This document shows, one piece after another, positions 47,101 through 59,351 of a stretch of 64,000 nucleotides of DNA (positions within the stretch are counted from its first letter, which is position 1; each line of letters opens with the position of its first letter). The position numbers and the translations under genes are program-made. The notes beneath the pieces were generated by a model, which had not been told where the DNA came from, made no database searches, and saw only the letters and a list, made by a program, of their open reading frames with translations. The stretch is from Sipunculus nudus (taxonomy: Eukaryota > Annelida > Sipuncula > Golfingiida > Sipunculidae): positions 54,152,659 to 54,216,658 of the forward strand of contig CM049313.1 in NCBI GenBank assembly GCA_026874595.1, read 5' to 3'.

Positions 47101-48552
47101 GGCTGTCATTTACATTGCAATGAAAAGATAGAAATCTACCGCAAGAGGCCTGAGACGATATGACAATAACGTTAATCACTTGAATTTTGATCTCTTGTGA
47201 ATTTGCTCCAAAGTAATAAGTGATGAATATAGGAGAATGTGATGATTAGGGCTTTTGTCGCAGCATCACAAGACTCTAAAGCCTGCGGGCAGCTGTAACA
47301 GTTACGCAGTTCAAATTTTTAATTGTTAATGAACTCTAATGGAAATACCGTTGTGGATAAGTACTGCAGTAATTACTCGGAAGAAACGTTTATTGAAGCA
47401 ATAATGAAGAGAAAAGACTTATCATGGCCCAACCTAAATTATTACCGTTTTGCGAAGCAGAACAAATCTCTCTGAAGCTACTTGGATGAACAAAGTTTGG
47501 TAAACATCTGTCGAGGTTTAACCTTAATTCTTAAATGCTTGTGCCTTAAAACGGCTATATTTATCTTAAAATACTTATGACTGACTTCTGTACCCTAATT
47601 AGGAATCGAAGTTGTGAGTGGAAAAGTTTAAGAAACGATGATCATTGCATGAGAATTCATCCAAAAGAATATCGGTACACCAGTATGAATATTATATGAA
47701 TAAAATATGAAGAAGATATGAAATCAGATATAAAAATAAAAAGGTTCGTTGCAGTTATCATTAGGTTTTTATAATTTTAGTAATAAAAATAATAATAATT
47801 ATTATAATAATATAATAATTATTATTTTTATTATTATATTAATGTTATATAAATATAGTACTAGTATACCTCCACTACTACTATTACTAATACTACTACT
47901 AATAATATTAAAAAAATATGTAATAATTATTAATTGTTCAATCTTATTGTGTAAATTAACAAATCGGCGGGCGTGAGAGTAAAATGGAAGACGAATCTTG
48001 ACAGGAAAGGTAATTTTATATTTCAGATATTTACTCCTGTCAGTGTAGCCTGATATGAAATTTTCAATCATTGACGAAAGTCCATTACCCTCGATATTGT
48101 CGAAGTCTAGCACTGGGTAGATTCTGGTTCACGATGAATGTCAAGGATATTATTTGGAAGGCGCCTTGTCTGATCTCAGCCTGAACTCGCAAACGTGATG
48201 GAACAAGCACAGCGGGTTCCTCAACAGAAAACAAATTGTTTGCTTAAGACTGATAATTTCCGTGCATCCAGATATTGATGACCGACCCGGACTGCACACA
48301 TTTAAACAGGTAATCATCAGTTAGTTGCATGGCCTAAATGACTAATTCGATCTGTTTGTATCTGTGATTGTGTCCATGCCTTTCTGTATTCATGCTTTCT
48401 TTTACAGAATTTTGTCCCGTGTATTTACTTACTTAATAAAATCAATGGATCTGAAACTGAGTATGTTATAATCGAAATAGCAATTTTGCTCTGGAATTGT
48501 TTCTTCCTTTATCCTCTGCAAATAGGTTTGAACATGTCGCAGGTTATATGGA

Positions 48553-48584
<32 letters not shown>

Positions 48585-49116
48585 GTAAGAAAATCAAGAA
48601 AATTATATCCCTGCAGATATACCTATACATCAGATTCAAATGCGTGATAACTGCGAATGTTTTTTGCGCCCCTAGTGCCCCCTCTGGGCCAACAGCTGGG
48701 TCTGAAGCCTATGCCAACGTAAGCTGACCTTAACCACACTGACTCACACCTTGTTCCTTCTTTGAAGGGCGTTCGTGAAAATAGCACAGTCTCGATTTCC
48801 GTCCTTGTGACGTCACTACACATTTATACCACATTTATTACGTAAGATGAAGATCTTTATTTCTTCTGATGGATTCGTCTGATTCTTTCTCATCTCATCC
48901 GGTACATTTTGCAATACTACCGTTAGAGATAAAAAAAATTTGATTTGTAGAGGTAAAGATTAAAATTTTCGTCACTACAAGTAGAATTGCAAATCATATG
49001 ATCAACTCAACTTTCATGTAAACCGTATATCTCATGTGAACCGGATATGTGGAAGCTCACACCGGTTTCCTCTACGATTATTTTGTCATGTCGTGACGGC
49101 GCAGCTTTCAAACAGT
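44169..49116. other. Probable intron of the SLC22-like gene; no exon recognised
   Basis: Very AT-rich. Contains a C13 tract at 44856-44868, (AAT)-rich tracts at 47774-47900 and (CA)n at 48552-48584. Open frames at 46396-46683 plus and 47802-48113 minus show no domain. Confidence 0.4.
48552..48584. repeat. (CA)n(TA)n microsatellite
   Basis: About twelve CA dinucleotides followed by a short TA tract. Confidence 0.92.
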
Positions 49117-49533
49117 AGCCGGCCTCCCATCTACCGATTTCTTTATTATCGACCGATTTTTTAACCGGCCGGAAAAATCTCCGGCCAGTGTTTGCCCGCG
49201 AAACTACATATTTTTCCTGCAGATCAACAGGTCTTTTCACTGCTCAATTTTGGTTACTTTGAGGATAATTACTGGGGAAGAAATGATAAAAAGATGGAAA
49301 GGTAGATTGATCTGCCGATTTTTTCGGTTCCTTCATCACATCTACCGAATTTTCCGGCCGATTTATATCCGGCCAGAAAATTCCTGACATTGTCAAGGAA
49401 TTTCAAGGATTTTTGCAGCCGATTTTTTCGTGCTTCAAAATCCGGCCGACAGAGCCCTCACATCTACCGATCCTTCGGATTTTTCTGGCCGACGAAAATT
49501 CGGCCGGAGAAATCGTAAGATGGGAGGGAGGCT
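49117..49533. mobile_element. Foldback/MITE-like element, 417 bp
   Basis: The 26-bp ends 49117-49142 and 49508-49533 are inverted copies with 22 of 26 matches by hand; both contain CCTCCCATCT and CGATTTCT. The interior has many CCGGCC palindromes joined by CCGATTTTTT or GGATTTTT spacers (near 49162, 49311, 49365, 49420, 49440 and 49475), so it can fold on itself at several scales. No coding frame. No clear target duplication (GT on both sides at most). Confidence 0.6.
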
Positions 49534-51421
49534 GTATACGGACAGAACCAAAACATGTTGCTGTATGCTACCTTTGTGCTGTGGTGAGGGTGCACATAGA
49601 AAATGTATGCTAACATGACATAATGTACATCCACAGACCTTTTGAACAGTTTCCTAATTTGTCATATGATGATAATGCAGGCTTCAGACAAGACGCTTGT
49701 ATAAGAGAATCAACACGTGTCAGTAAAATACCAAGGCCATTTGTTTGATGCTATTTTTAATGATTTGATTAAGCAATTTCCAGAGAATGTCCGTATGACA
49801 GAATCAACATACATATAGAAGTTAGTGATGTCAAGTGTTTTTGGTAATATGGCAGGTGATATTCTCTTTGCATGTGGTGTTGGTGTCAACAAAGTACTTT
49901 CATTTGCTTACATTATGTACATTTTTAAGATTTATGTCGTACTTACATTTATTATTAGAAATATTTACCACTTGTATTAACAAGTAATTGTCACCATTAT
50001 CAAAAGTGTAGACCTCTCTGAGCCATGCACATCAAGGCAAAGCAAAGCAATAGTTATTAACATGGATTTGTATGTATTCTGCAAGACAGAACCACCTGAG
50101 GAAAACTCGTCCTTTATATTCTTAAAGACTGGGTTTACCTGATATGATTTCCTTCAATGCAGAGTATCACTTTGCTTGTCTTACTAATTTGTACAACCGT
50201 AAAAAAACCTTAATGAAGATCACACGAGGGGGCAGAAAAAGTATGCTCACACATTTATTCTAGCACAAATGGTTGCCTATATAGAAGAAACCAAACTGTA
50301 CCGCCAGTAGCTGGTCTTTCTAGGCTGTATACTGAGAGAATGGGAGTGCAAAACGCAAGATAAAAAGTAAAGTTCACAACACAAGGTTGAAAAATATATG
50401 AAACACACTCTCAGCTTGCAGACATGAAGGCTATCTCCATCATTTGGATAAACACAAAATTCAACTGTTTTGAGTTTCCATTGACTTCATAAGTGATTGT
50501 ATCGTTTCTGTGCTTTCAGCTTCTTCAAGCTCTAACAACCTTTGAACAATTCAATTCCTTTTATATCAGCATTATGCAACCATGCAGAATGCTTGAGAAA
50601 CATCTTTCATACCACTCCCTTCAACAGGTAAATGTACTTTAATGGGAATAGGTCACAGTTTACTCAATCATATTTTGCAAAATTGTCAACAATTATAACC
50701 GATGCCAGAAGAGACAAGACAAGAGGGTTTTTTTCTCTTGGGCAGTCCTGGTAAAACACACAATATCAAGTTAAGAGGGATCTTCAATTTTGCATCGAGT
50801 GCACATGATGACAAATTATTTCAAATAGATGAAGTAAATATCTCTAAATACACATGTAAGTACTACATTTATTAAAAATGTGCATATACCTTATAATGAT
50901 CCTCTACCATATTTTACAGGAGTAGGATATTGTAAAAAGTCAGAAACTTCTACATGTTTGATGATTCTGTAATAATAACATCAAGTCATAAATTGACATC
51001 ATAAATGCAGCAAACCTCAAAAGGTATCTACAGTTGTGCTGATATACTGTCATGAACAGGAGTGCAAAGGTATCATACAAAGATAGGCGTTTTTGCCTCG
51101 GACCTGAAGGTCCGCGGTCCCAACGTCACTGGTGCCTCAATGGCATAATGTTGAAATCTTACTATATACAACCCCGAAAATTCGCTCTTATTTCTTAACG
51201 ACAGATTATCACCCTTTTCTAAAAACATACCATCCTTATCTTATGGTAAACCTCATTCTCATCTAATATCTAGACAGTGCAAACAACAGGTCTAGATCTA
51301 TCCTTTAGAAAAGAAAAGAAAGGATACAACATACTATTGTAAGCCTCTTAATATGTGCTCTTCCTGTCTCCGTGCCAGCAAGAGTCTGAAAGCGGCATCA
51401 TCATCCCATGGCAAAATAGGC

Positions 51422-51423
<2 letters not shown>

Positions 51424-51475
<52 letters not shown>
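51424..51475. repeat. (TA)n microsatellite
   Basis: About 26 TA dinucleotides. Confidence 0.95.
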
Positions 51476-51480
<5 letters not shown>

Positions 51481-52578
51481 TCCCATTAATTATTGTTTTC
51501 CCATACATATGGAAATGCAATGTAAAATTAAATAATTTATTTATTATTTAATGATTGTTTTTTAGCACTCAGTTGTTTTTGCAATGCTATATGGAAGTCT
51601 CTAAAACCCTCTTTCTTGTGAAACCATCCCTCTGGTTGCTGGCGTACGTGGAGTTTTATCGTGCGGTTCCATCCTGCTCGTTAATCTTCACTAGGCAGAA
51701 TCTTGTTTGCAGAGAAACTCTGCCTGGGTGCGCTAAATAAATTGATCAGTCAAACGTTAAAGCATTACTGAGTTCACCAGCCGCTTTGATGAGGATTAGA
51801 TCCTCAAAATCATATTTGAAACCTCAGCGGTTCCTAAGTAATGTTTGAGGAATACGGCCTACTAGAGCTCATCAAGGACTTATGTCTCATACCTATATAT
51901 ACAGACAGCTTCCGGGAAAAAATGAATCTGTATTTTTTTCCACAGTCCTTGATCATTGGCTACCAGTATACATGCTGCTGCATACATTATGCAGAGTCCT
52001 AGGTAACCCTGGAAAGAACTGATTTGCTAAAGGCGTGTCTCACCATGAATTTACATTAGTGAATTCCTGAAGGTTTAATTTTATGGGTTTACTATCCATT
52101 TTTTTATGTCTTTGTATTTTTAGCAGAATTGAGTTTGAATGAAGACCATTATATTTGTCTATGGGTGCTTTATTTTATAATGATTATTCAGCAAAAGAGA
52201 TTAAATTCTTTAGTTGTCAACGATACATAAAATTTTTAGCAAAATACTTAAATACAATTGACTCTTATGCATGATGCTGCACATTTATCATATTATTATC
52301 ACTTTCGATGATATCTATATAAAAACAGTTTTGCTTAATAAACATATTGTGACGATTTCGGCGAAGGGAGTGAACTATATAGCAACCGCTGCTTATTGAA
52401 GTATAAAAAAACGAGAGCGATCCCATGATATGAAATAACAGAGTAAAAGGAACTTATGTAACAGCTATCCGGGAACTTAAACTATCCCTTGCGAGAATAT
52501 AGTTTAGTCTATAGCCAATTAGCTTTTCTCATACTTGATTTTATGTATTTACTTATTTATCTTCTCTTTTTATCAAAC

Positions 52579-52581
<3 letters not shown>

Positions 52582-52624
<43 letters not shown>
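52582..52624. repeat. (TA)n microsatellite
   Basis: About 21 TA dinucleotides. Confidence 0.95.
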
Positions 52625-52630
<6 letters not shown>

Positions 52631-53180
52631 ATTTTATCTTGTCTTATCTTCAATATAGCTTTTGTACGAAAAGCTTTTACTGAATAACTATAGGAAGAGA
52701 AGTGTATTAATGAAAACAGTGGGAAAGAATAACCAACACCCAAATAGAAGGAAATTTGAACGAGATTACTTAAGCTATGATGTATGCATTAATTATCCCA
52801 AAATATGGGTATTTTTTCGGTATTTGTAATACGCACTAAGCATTCACAAGTTACCAGCTGCTCAAAAACATTGTGACGCGCACGTACAGTGGCGCCAATG
52901 ATCTTGCCAGAAATACATTTATGTAATTGAAAAGGTTAACTAAACAGGCTGTGATATATCCTAGTCCCTGGACTATTGTTTTTCGTTAATTCATCATTCT
53001 CTTGCCGGTAGTACGACTTATTAACATGCGTTGTGGGACGGCGGGTCTCCACGGGGCACCGGTCACATTGCTGACGGTTTTGTAAAGATACTGACAGATA
53101 AATACGGACTGTGCAGTGACGACGCCACGCCGTGATGGAGTACTCGAAAATCCATTATACCCATTGATAACACTGATAAA

Positions 53181-53187
53181 TTATATA

Positions 53188-53241
<54 letters not shown>

Positions 53242-53335
53242 TATGGTCACATAGTCACATACAAACAAGTGTACATCAAGCAGAGAGAGAGAGAGAGAGA
53301 CAGAGAGAGAAAGAGAGACAGACAGCTAGAGAAAG
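53181..53335. repeat. (TA)n followed by (GA)n microsatellites
   Basis: TA tract with two TACA interruptions (53181-53244), then 38 bp of other sequence, then a GA/GACA-rich tract. Confidence 0.9.
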
Positions 53336-53854
53336 AGAAATGTTTTAACTTTCAGAGAGATAGATTTCGTAAATATTTTTGTTTAAGTTGATCACTAGTG
53401 TAAACAGTTGAGTTACAGAAACAAATAATAAAGCAAAACCATAAAGAGATAAAAGGCATTTCTACTCATCTTTACAACCTTCTCCAAATTAACATGTTAG
53501 ATCAGAGATATTTTCGGTTATATTACTGCTGCATTTTGCCTCAGTGTTGTTAACATGCAATCTGATCAGAAATGGGTTTTGTTTGCATTTCAGGCAGTAA
53601 ATAGCATTCTATTTACATCTCATTTTAACGTGGTTGATTTTTTAAACAACGGAGTGTTACTGATATAATACAATTTCTTAGATGGAACAATGAATAACAT
53701 ATAGTTATATAATTAAATCTAATTTCGAGAATTAATATGGAGAACAACCGGGAATATCACAGGAACTGATCCAGTCTTTTTGATAAAACAACAGGGGCGT
53801 ATAGCCAGAATTTATGGAGGGGAGGAGGCCGATATATTTGACAAAGGCAAAGAA

Positions 53855-53856
<2 letters not shown>

Positions 53857-53901
<45 letters not shown>
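53857..53901. repeat. (TA)n microsatellite
   Basis: About 22 TA dinucleotides. Confidence 0.95.
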
Positions 53902-53907
<6 letters not shown>

Positions 53908-54563
53908 GTATGCCTCACAATAATTCCACAAAACATACTTATGTTTTAATTCCAGTAGAAATGTCAGTTATACGTGATAAATTAATGAATAAATGAATAA
54001 ATATATCTGCAGGATCAAACCGAGCGAAATGTGGAAATAAATCCCACATCTGCGGATATGGGATTTATTTCATGATTATGTTTTAGAAATATTTAACATT
54101 TTTACAAGTTAACAACGATAAAGTAAACAAAACTAGATAAACGAAGAGTTGTGTCACAATGGGAAACTTGTACTCCTTAAAATATATCTATAGATTAACA
54201 TCTTAATTATTGTCAGTGGAACAGAAGTAAGCTGTCCGTGGTCTTCTCATGCGTCTTCGCCTCGGTGTAGGGTCAATTTGTTTGGTTCAGTAACGTTGTT
54301 GAGAGCCAGTGCGTGATGATCTGGGATCGAGGTGTGCTGATTGTCACATGACAAGAGCTTAATCTACCACATGTGACGCCGCTCATATATCAACCAGATG
54401 GTCAGACCCTGCTAACAAGGTGTCCCGGTTAATAATGAAGCTACTTACAGGATCTACTGCTAGAAACATTATAGCGAGGGCATGGCCAGGTGAAGGTCGC
54501 CCCTCTCTGTCAACATGTGGGAAAAATCCATTCACATGGAGAACCGGTGTTACTAAAGCATAG

Positions 54564-55336
54564 TATGGAGCCCCTAAAGTGACATACGTGATATTTTTGT
54601 CTGGGTTATTATCGCGTTCCCTCGCGATCTTTTCGCGTTCCCTCGCGATCTTTTCGCGTTCCCTCGCGATAATATCGCGTTCCCTCGCGATCTTTTCGCG
54701 TTCCCTCGCGATCTTTTCGCGTTCCCTCGCGATAATATCGCGTTCCCTCGCGATCTTTACGCGTTCCCTTGCGATAATATCGCGTTCCCTCGCGATCTTT
54801 TCGCGTTCCCTCGCGATAATATCGCGTTCCCTCGCGATCTTTTCGCGTTCCCTCGCGATCTTTTCGCGTTCCCTCGCGATCCTTTCGCGATCCCTCGCGA
54901 TCTTTTCGCGTTCCCTCGCGATAATATCGCGTTCCCTCGCGATCTTTTCGCGTTCCCTCGCGATAATATCGCGTTCCCTCGCGATCTTTTCGCGTTCCCT
55001 CGCGATCTTTTCGCGTTCCCTCGCGATAATATCGCGTTCCCTCGCGATCTTTTCGCGTTCCCTCGCGATCTTTTTGCGTTCCCTCGCAATCTTTTTCGCG
55101 TTCCCTCGCGATAATATCGCGTTCCCTCGCGATCTTTTCGCGTTCCCTCGCGATCTGTTCGGCTAGGCTGGTTCCCTGCTCCTCTATACCTGGCATACAT
55201 GCAAATAAATGGACGCGGGAACCAGTACAACACTTTTCTTTACCTCGTTCCTTGTGTCTTTAACACCACTACGCTCCAATAAGATATACGCTCGATGTCA
55301 GGTCAACACAACGATGCTTGTATAAGATTAGATTAG
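54564..55336 (+). mobile_element. Minisatellite-bearing repeat element, left copy
   Basis: Starts TATGGAGCCCCTAAAGTGAC and ATACGTGATATTTTTGTCTGGG, then the 21-bp array, then an end block with GGAACCAGTACAAC, TGTGTCTTTAACACCAC, ATATACGCTCGATGTCAGGT and CGATGCTTGTATAAGATTAG. The same three parts occur in reverse orientation at 58177-59207. Two copies with shared flanks on both sides of the array show that the array is part of a dispersed element and not a local slippage product. No coding capacity outside the array. Confidence 0.75.
54611..55155 (+). repeat. 21-bp minisatellite, 26 units
   Basis: Unit: TCGCGTTCCCTCGCGA plus a five-base linker, either TCTTT or TAATA. Each unit carries inverted TCGCG/CGCGA arms around TTCCCT and two CGCG sites. 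As 21 is a multiple of three and few units vary, frames stay open on both strands (195-codon frames reading SRSLAIF or REGTRKD repeats). These are artefacts of the period and not genes. Confidence 0.95.
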
Positions 55337-55586
55337 TAAATGATTAAATATGCAGATGACACAGTGACCTTAGGACTCATTTCTGATGACAATGAATTGC
55401 CTTATAGGCAAGAGATATTATTTCTGACTAAATGTTGTCAATCATAACCTTCTTTTAAATGATGAAAAAAACAAAGGAAGTTTTATTCGATTTTAGGAAA
55501 GGGTGTAATATAGTAATTAAAGTGTGTATCAACAATGTTGGGTTAAGATTGTTAATAATTATAAGTACCTCTCAAATGGTCTGATA

Positions 55587-55623
<37 letters not shown>

Positions 55624-55778
55624 CATATATCATATATATGGCATAAATGTTTTCATTAATATTTTATATCTTTTTCTTTTACCTGACATGAAATTAATAT
55701 TAGGCCAGATTCTATTAAATACTAAAAATACTGGACACAGTTCATCTTGGAAAATTGATACTTCCACTGTCAAAACTA

Positions 55779-55786
55779 TATATATA

Positions 55787-55849
<63 letters not shown>
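55779..55849. repeat. (TA)n microsatellite
   Basis: About 35 TA dinucleotides. Confidence 0.95.
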
Positions 55850-55852
<3 letters not shown>

Positions 55853-57204
55853 TCATGCTCCACATATCTGCTGTTTATTATTATGGATCCTCGGCCACCC
55901 GGAGATATGTGCAAACCGGTGTTTAAGATGATCTAATTTATCTGGAAACAACCTAAGACATACTTAAAATAATCGGAATGTCTTAAAATTATTAGATTTG
56001 CTATATAGAAATGACGCCTTCGTTGTTGGTCTTATATTTTTATTACAGAACCACGATATATCACAAATAACAATATATATAACAATAATGTCATCTTAGT
56101 ACATACATACATTTTGAGGCATTTTTATCATATATTTATCATCTTTCCTTCTAAGATTTCTTCAGTTAAAATTGCGGAAAAGTTAACAAATGATTCTCTA
56201 TTAAAAAATCGCATGAAATAATTCTATGAAACAAAATGTTAATGAGTAATATATCTCTGAAGATGGTGTAAGAGAGACTAAAATAGACTTAATGGGAAGA
56301 TCGTGCTGGCCGGCCCTGCTTCGGGGGTTCGACCCAGCAATGGGATAGATTACGCACCCACGGCTCGCAAGTGCAGTGGTCACCGGGCCTGGTTACCGCC
56401 AGGAAAAAAATCAGAAGAAGCGTGCGATAATGCCGTGTCACATAATCCGAAAGCGGAATGGAATTCTGCAGATGTTAATATTAAAATAAAGAAAATGGTG
56501 GCGGTTACCTCCAACAAAAAAATCTTTAATAAAAGAGTAATTGTAAATGCCAAAAGTAAAGTTTACAAATGTCAAACTGGAAAGGAGGCATAACAATCTA
56601 GTAAAATGTCCATCTGGCTCGTACTAATTAAAAGTCAAGAACCAGGGCCCAGATATCAAAATAAGCAGTTTTTATTCTCATTCTCTAAAGGTCGGTTCTA
56701 TGCTTCTTTTGTTTATCGACTGGCAATTGAAGAATGTGTTGGTCCTCCCAGGGCACGCTTGTGGTTTTGTATTCACTGATGTGGGGTCGGCAAATAAGTT
56801 AATATTTCTGTTTCTTAATGGAGAATCACATTTATAAAAATACATTTATGAGACAAGGTTGGTATAAAAATGATCTAGGGTAAAATAACCCTCTGAACAC
56901 TGGAATATCTGCATACTAGTGTTTAGTATCAGAAGAAGAAGAACAGATGAGGCCTAAAGCCAAAAATAATTATGAGACTGTTACAACTGATAATGTAAAA
57001 CCAACTGATAAAGTAATAAATAAATGACCGATAACTTATCACTAACCAATAATGTAATGCGAACGATAATGTAACAGATTTTACTAGCCGTTAACGTAAA
57101 ACAGAATTAATTGGTAAAGTAAAAACATTTCAGTGAACCTGACCAAACCAAATTGGACCTCCCGCATGCTTCTTGGACAATACATGCATTTTTTTAACTG
57201 AGTT

Positions 57205-57260
57205 GACCATAGGTCATCAGAGCATTAGTGATCACCCCTTGTCCGTCCAAGCATAAATTG
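57205..57260 (+). repeat. Fragment of dispersed repeat family A
   Basis: GTTGACCATAGGTCATC and AGTGATCACCCCTTGTCCGTC match the left end of the copy at 3966. Confidence 0.5.
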
Positions 57261-57468
57261 GTCTCTATCGCGTCGCACTTTTCATGTATTGTATTATGAT
57301 TATATAGCACAACTTAGGACATCAAAAGTTCAGAACATTTCATAATGATAAATTCAAACCAGTTGGGGATCCAGAAATTTCAGAATTTAGGCAGGGCGGG
57401 GGGGGGGGGGGCCAAACTGGGTATGATTAAAATTAAAGTTCTTAAATTGCGCATTTAAGTTTTTTTTG

Positions 57469-57529
<61 letters not shown>
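57469..57529. repeat. (TA)n microsatellite
   Basis: TA tract with one TTTA interruption. Confidence 0.95.
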
Positions 57530-57531
<2 letters not shown>

Positions 57532-58176
57532 GTCGCGCGCCATCTTCCGATCTTAAGAAGGACCAGTCCAATATGCGATCATGATCTGCCGATGCATTCC
57601 TACAGCTTTGAATTAAAAGAAAGAAAAGAATAGATTAAATAAATATGAGTTAATCATCTGCGAGTATTATAATTTGTATATTTTATGGTGTTGAAAGTAG
57701 CTGGTGGGTGGAAAGGTATATACCTGTAAAGGTTCTATACCTTGTACAATGATTTTTATTATTATTTTTTAAATAGATTTAAATAAATTTAAATACGTGT
57801 ATATTTTTTTGTATTTTTTGTCTTATTTTATAAATAACAGATGTGTATAAAATAATACCAATATCAGTAAATGAACATAGGGAGATGGGCATGTGCAAAG
57901 TTGATATTGTTGATTGGTAATTTGGCCTGTCCCATCTTAAAATGGGTCTGAACCAATAACTGACGTGAAAAATATTATTAATTTCTGTCAATTACATGGG
58001 GATATGGACCTGTTCCAGGTTGACATTGTTGATCCGTTGTTTGGTCTGACTGCTAATATACAAAGAGATAGAAAAGAATAATTTGATAATCTAATTGCTA
58101 AAAATATAAAAAGAAGTCTGCAAAAAAATGAATAAATGGGGCACAGATAACATATATCAGAAACATGGCAAAAAGT

Positions 58177-59207
58177 CTAATCTCTCTTATTCAAGTATCG
58201 CTTTGTTAACCTGACATCGAGTGTATATCTAAGAGGTGGAGCATGGTGGTGTTAAAGACACAGAACGAGACACATATAACTGTTGTTCTGGTTCCTGCGT
58301 CCACTTTTTTGTATGCTAGATGTTGCATGCTAGATATAGGGGAGCAGCCTAGTGATCATTTGTAAGATCGCGAGGGAACGCGAAAAGATCGCGAGGGAGC
58401 GCGAAAAGATCGCGAGGGAACGCGAAATTATCGCGAGGGAACGCGATATTATCGCGAGGGAACGCGAAATTATCGCGAGGGAACGCGAAAAGATCGCGAG
58501 GGAACGCGAAAAGATAGCGAGGGAACGCAAAATTATCGCGAGGGAACGCGAAAAGATCGCGAGGGAACGCGAAAAGATCGCGAGGGAACGCGAAAAGATC
58601 GCGAGGGAACGCGAAATTATCGCGAGGGAACGCGAAAAGATCGCGAGGGAACGCGAAAAGATCGCGAGGGAACGCAAAAAGATCGCGAGGGAACGCGAAA
58701 TTATCGCGAGGGAACGCGAAAAGATCGCGAGGGAACGCGAAATTATCGCGAGGGAACGCGAAAAGATCGCGAGGGAACGCGAAAAGATCGCGAGGGAACG
58801 CGAAAGATCGCGAGGGAACGCGAAATTATCGCGAGGGGACGCGAAAAGATCGCGAGGGAACGCGAAATTATCGCGAGGGAACGCGAAAAGATCGCGAGGG
58901 AACGCGAAAAGATCGCGAGGGAACGCGAAAAGATCGCGAGGGAACGCGAAATTATCGCGAGGGAACGCGAAAAGATCGCGAGGGAACGCGAAAAGATCGC
59001 GAGGGAACGCGAAAGATCGCGAGGGAACGCGAAATTATCGCGAGGGGACACGAAAAGATCGCGAGGGAACGCGAAATTATCGCGAGGGAACGCGAAAAGA
59101 TCGCGAGGGAACGCGAAAAGATCGCGAGGGAACGCGAAAAGATCGCGAGGGAACGCGATATTTACCCAGAAAAAAAATATCACGTATGTCACCTTAGGGG
59201 CTCCATA
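58177..59207 (-). mobile_element. Minisatellite-bearing repeat element, right copy (inverted)
   Basis: Read on the minus strand it gives TATGGAGCCCCTAAGGTGAC, ATACGTGATATTTTTTTCTGGG, the array, GGAACCAGAACAAC, TGTGTCTTTAACACCAC, ATATACACTCGATGTCAGGT and CGATACTTGAATAAGAGAGATTAG, co-linear with 54564-55336. The stretch between array and end block differs (a duplicated CTAGCATGCAACAT-like motif here), so the copies have diverged outside the array. Confidence 0.75.
58366..59160 (-). repeat. 21-bp minisatellite, 38 units
   Basis: The same TCGCG-TTCCCT-CGCGA core as the left array, but the A-type linker is mostly TAATT in place of TAATA. Two linkers are one base short (after units 21 and 31), which shifts the frame and mark a 209-bp internal duplication. 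The 281-codon plus-strand frame is an artefact of the period. Confidence 0.95.
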
Positions 59208-59285
59208 GCATAGTACTTGATACGCATACTACTTCTAGCAAGAAAGCCGGCGGTGGTTTGTAGGCTCTGACTACACATTCCAGTT

Positions 59286-59286
<1 letters not shown>

Positions 59287-59348
<62 letters not shown>
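59287..59348. repeat. (TA)n microsatellite
   Basis: About 30 TA dinucleotides, 80 bp from the end of the right minisatellite element. Confidence 0.95.

Positions 59349-59351
<3 letters not shown>

Larger units (their letters stand above)
49534..54563. other. No gene recognised; many (TA)n tracts
   Basis: AT-rich, possibly still intron of the transporter gene. Contains (TA)n at 51424-51475, 52582-52624, 53181-53244 and 53857-53901 and a (GA)n stretch at 53283-53335. GGGGCGTATAGCCAG lies near 53794, and a small palindrome CGGACCTGAAGGTCCG near 51097. Confidence 0.4.
55337..58176. other. Spacer between inverted elements; no gene recognised
   Basis: Contains (CA)n(TA)n at 55586-55640, a long (TA)n at 55779-55849, a G14 tract at 57398-57411, (TA)n at 57469-57529 and a fragment of repeat A at 57205-57260. 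An isolated tRNA-type B box occurs near 56326. No domain is seen in the 96-codon frame at 56303-56593. Confidence 0.4.

Noticed and set aside
56320-56340. tRNA-like B box (GGTTCGACCC), possible tRNA or SINE
   Set aside because: No matching A box, acceptor stem or cloverleaf could be placed on either strand.
54611-59160. CRISPR-like array (regular short repeats)
   Set aside because: Unit cores are separated by only five bases with two linker types and no unique spacers, in eukaryotic DNA; it is a minisatellite.
58352-59197. 281-codon open frame of IAREREK-type repeats (and 195-codon frames at 54579-55196)
   Set aside because: Caused by a 21-bp tandem period, a multiple of three, with few variants. 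Frames are open on both strands and shift at single-base linker losses. There is no start context or flanking exon.
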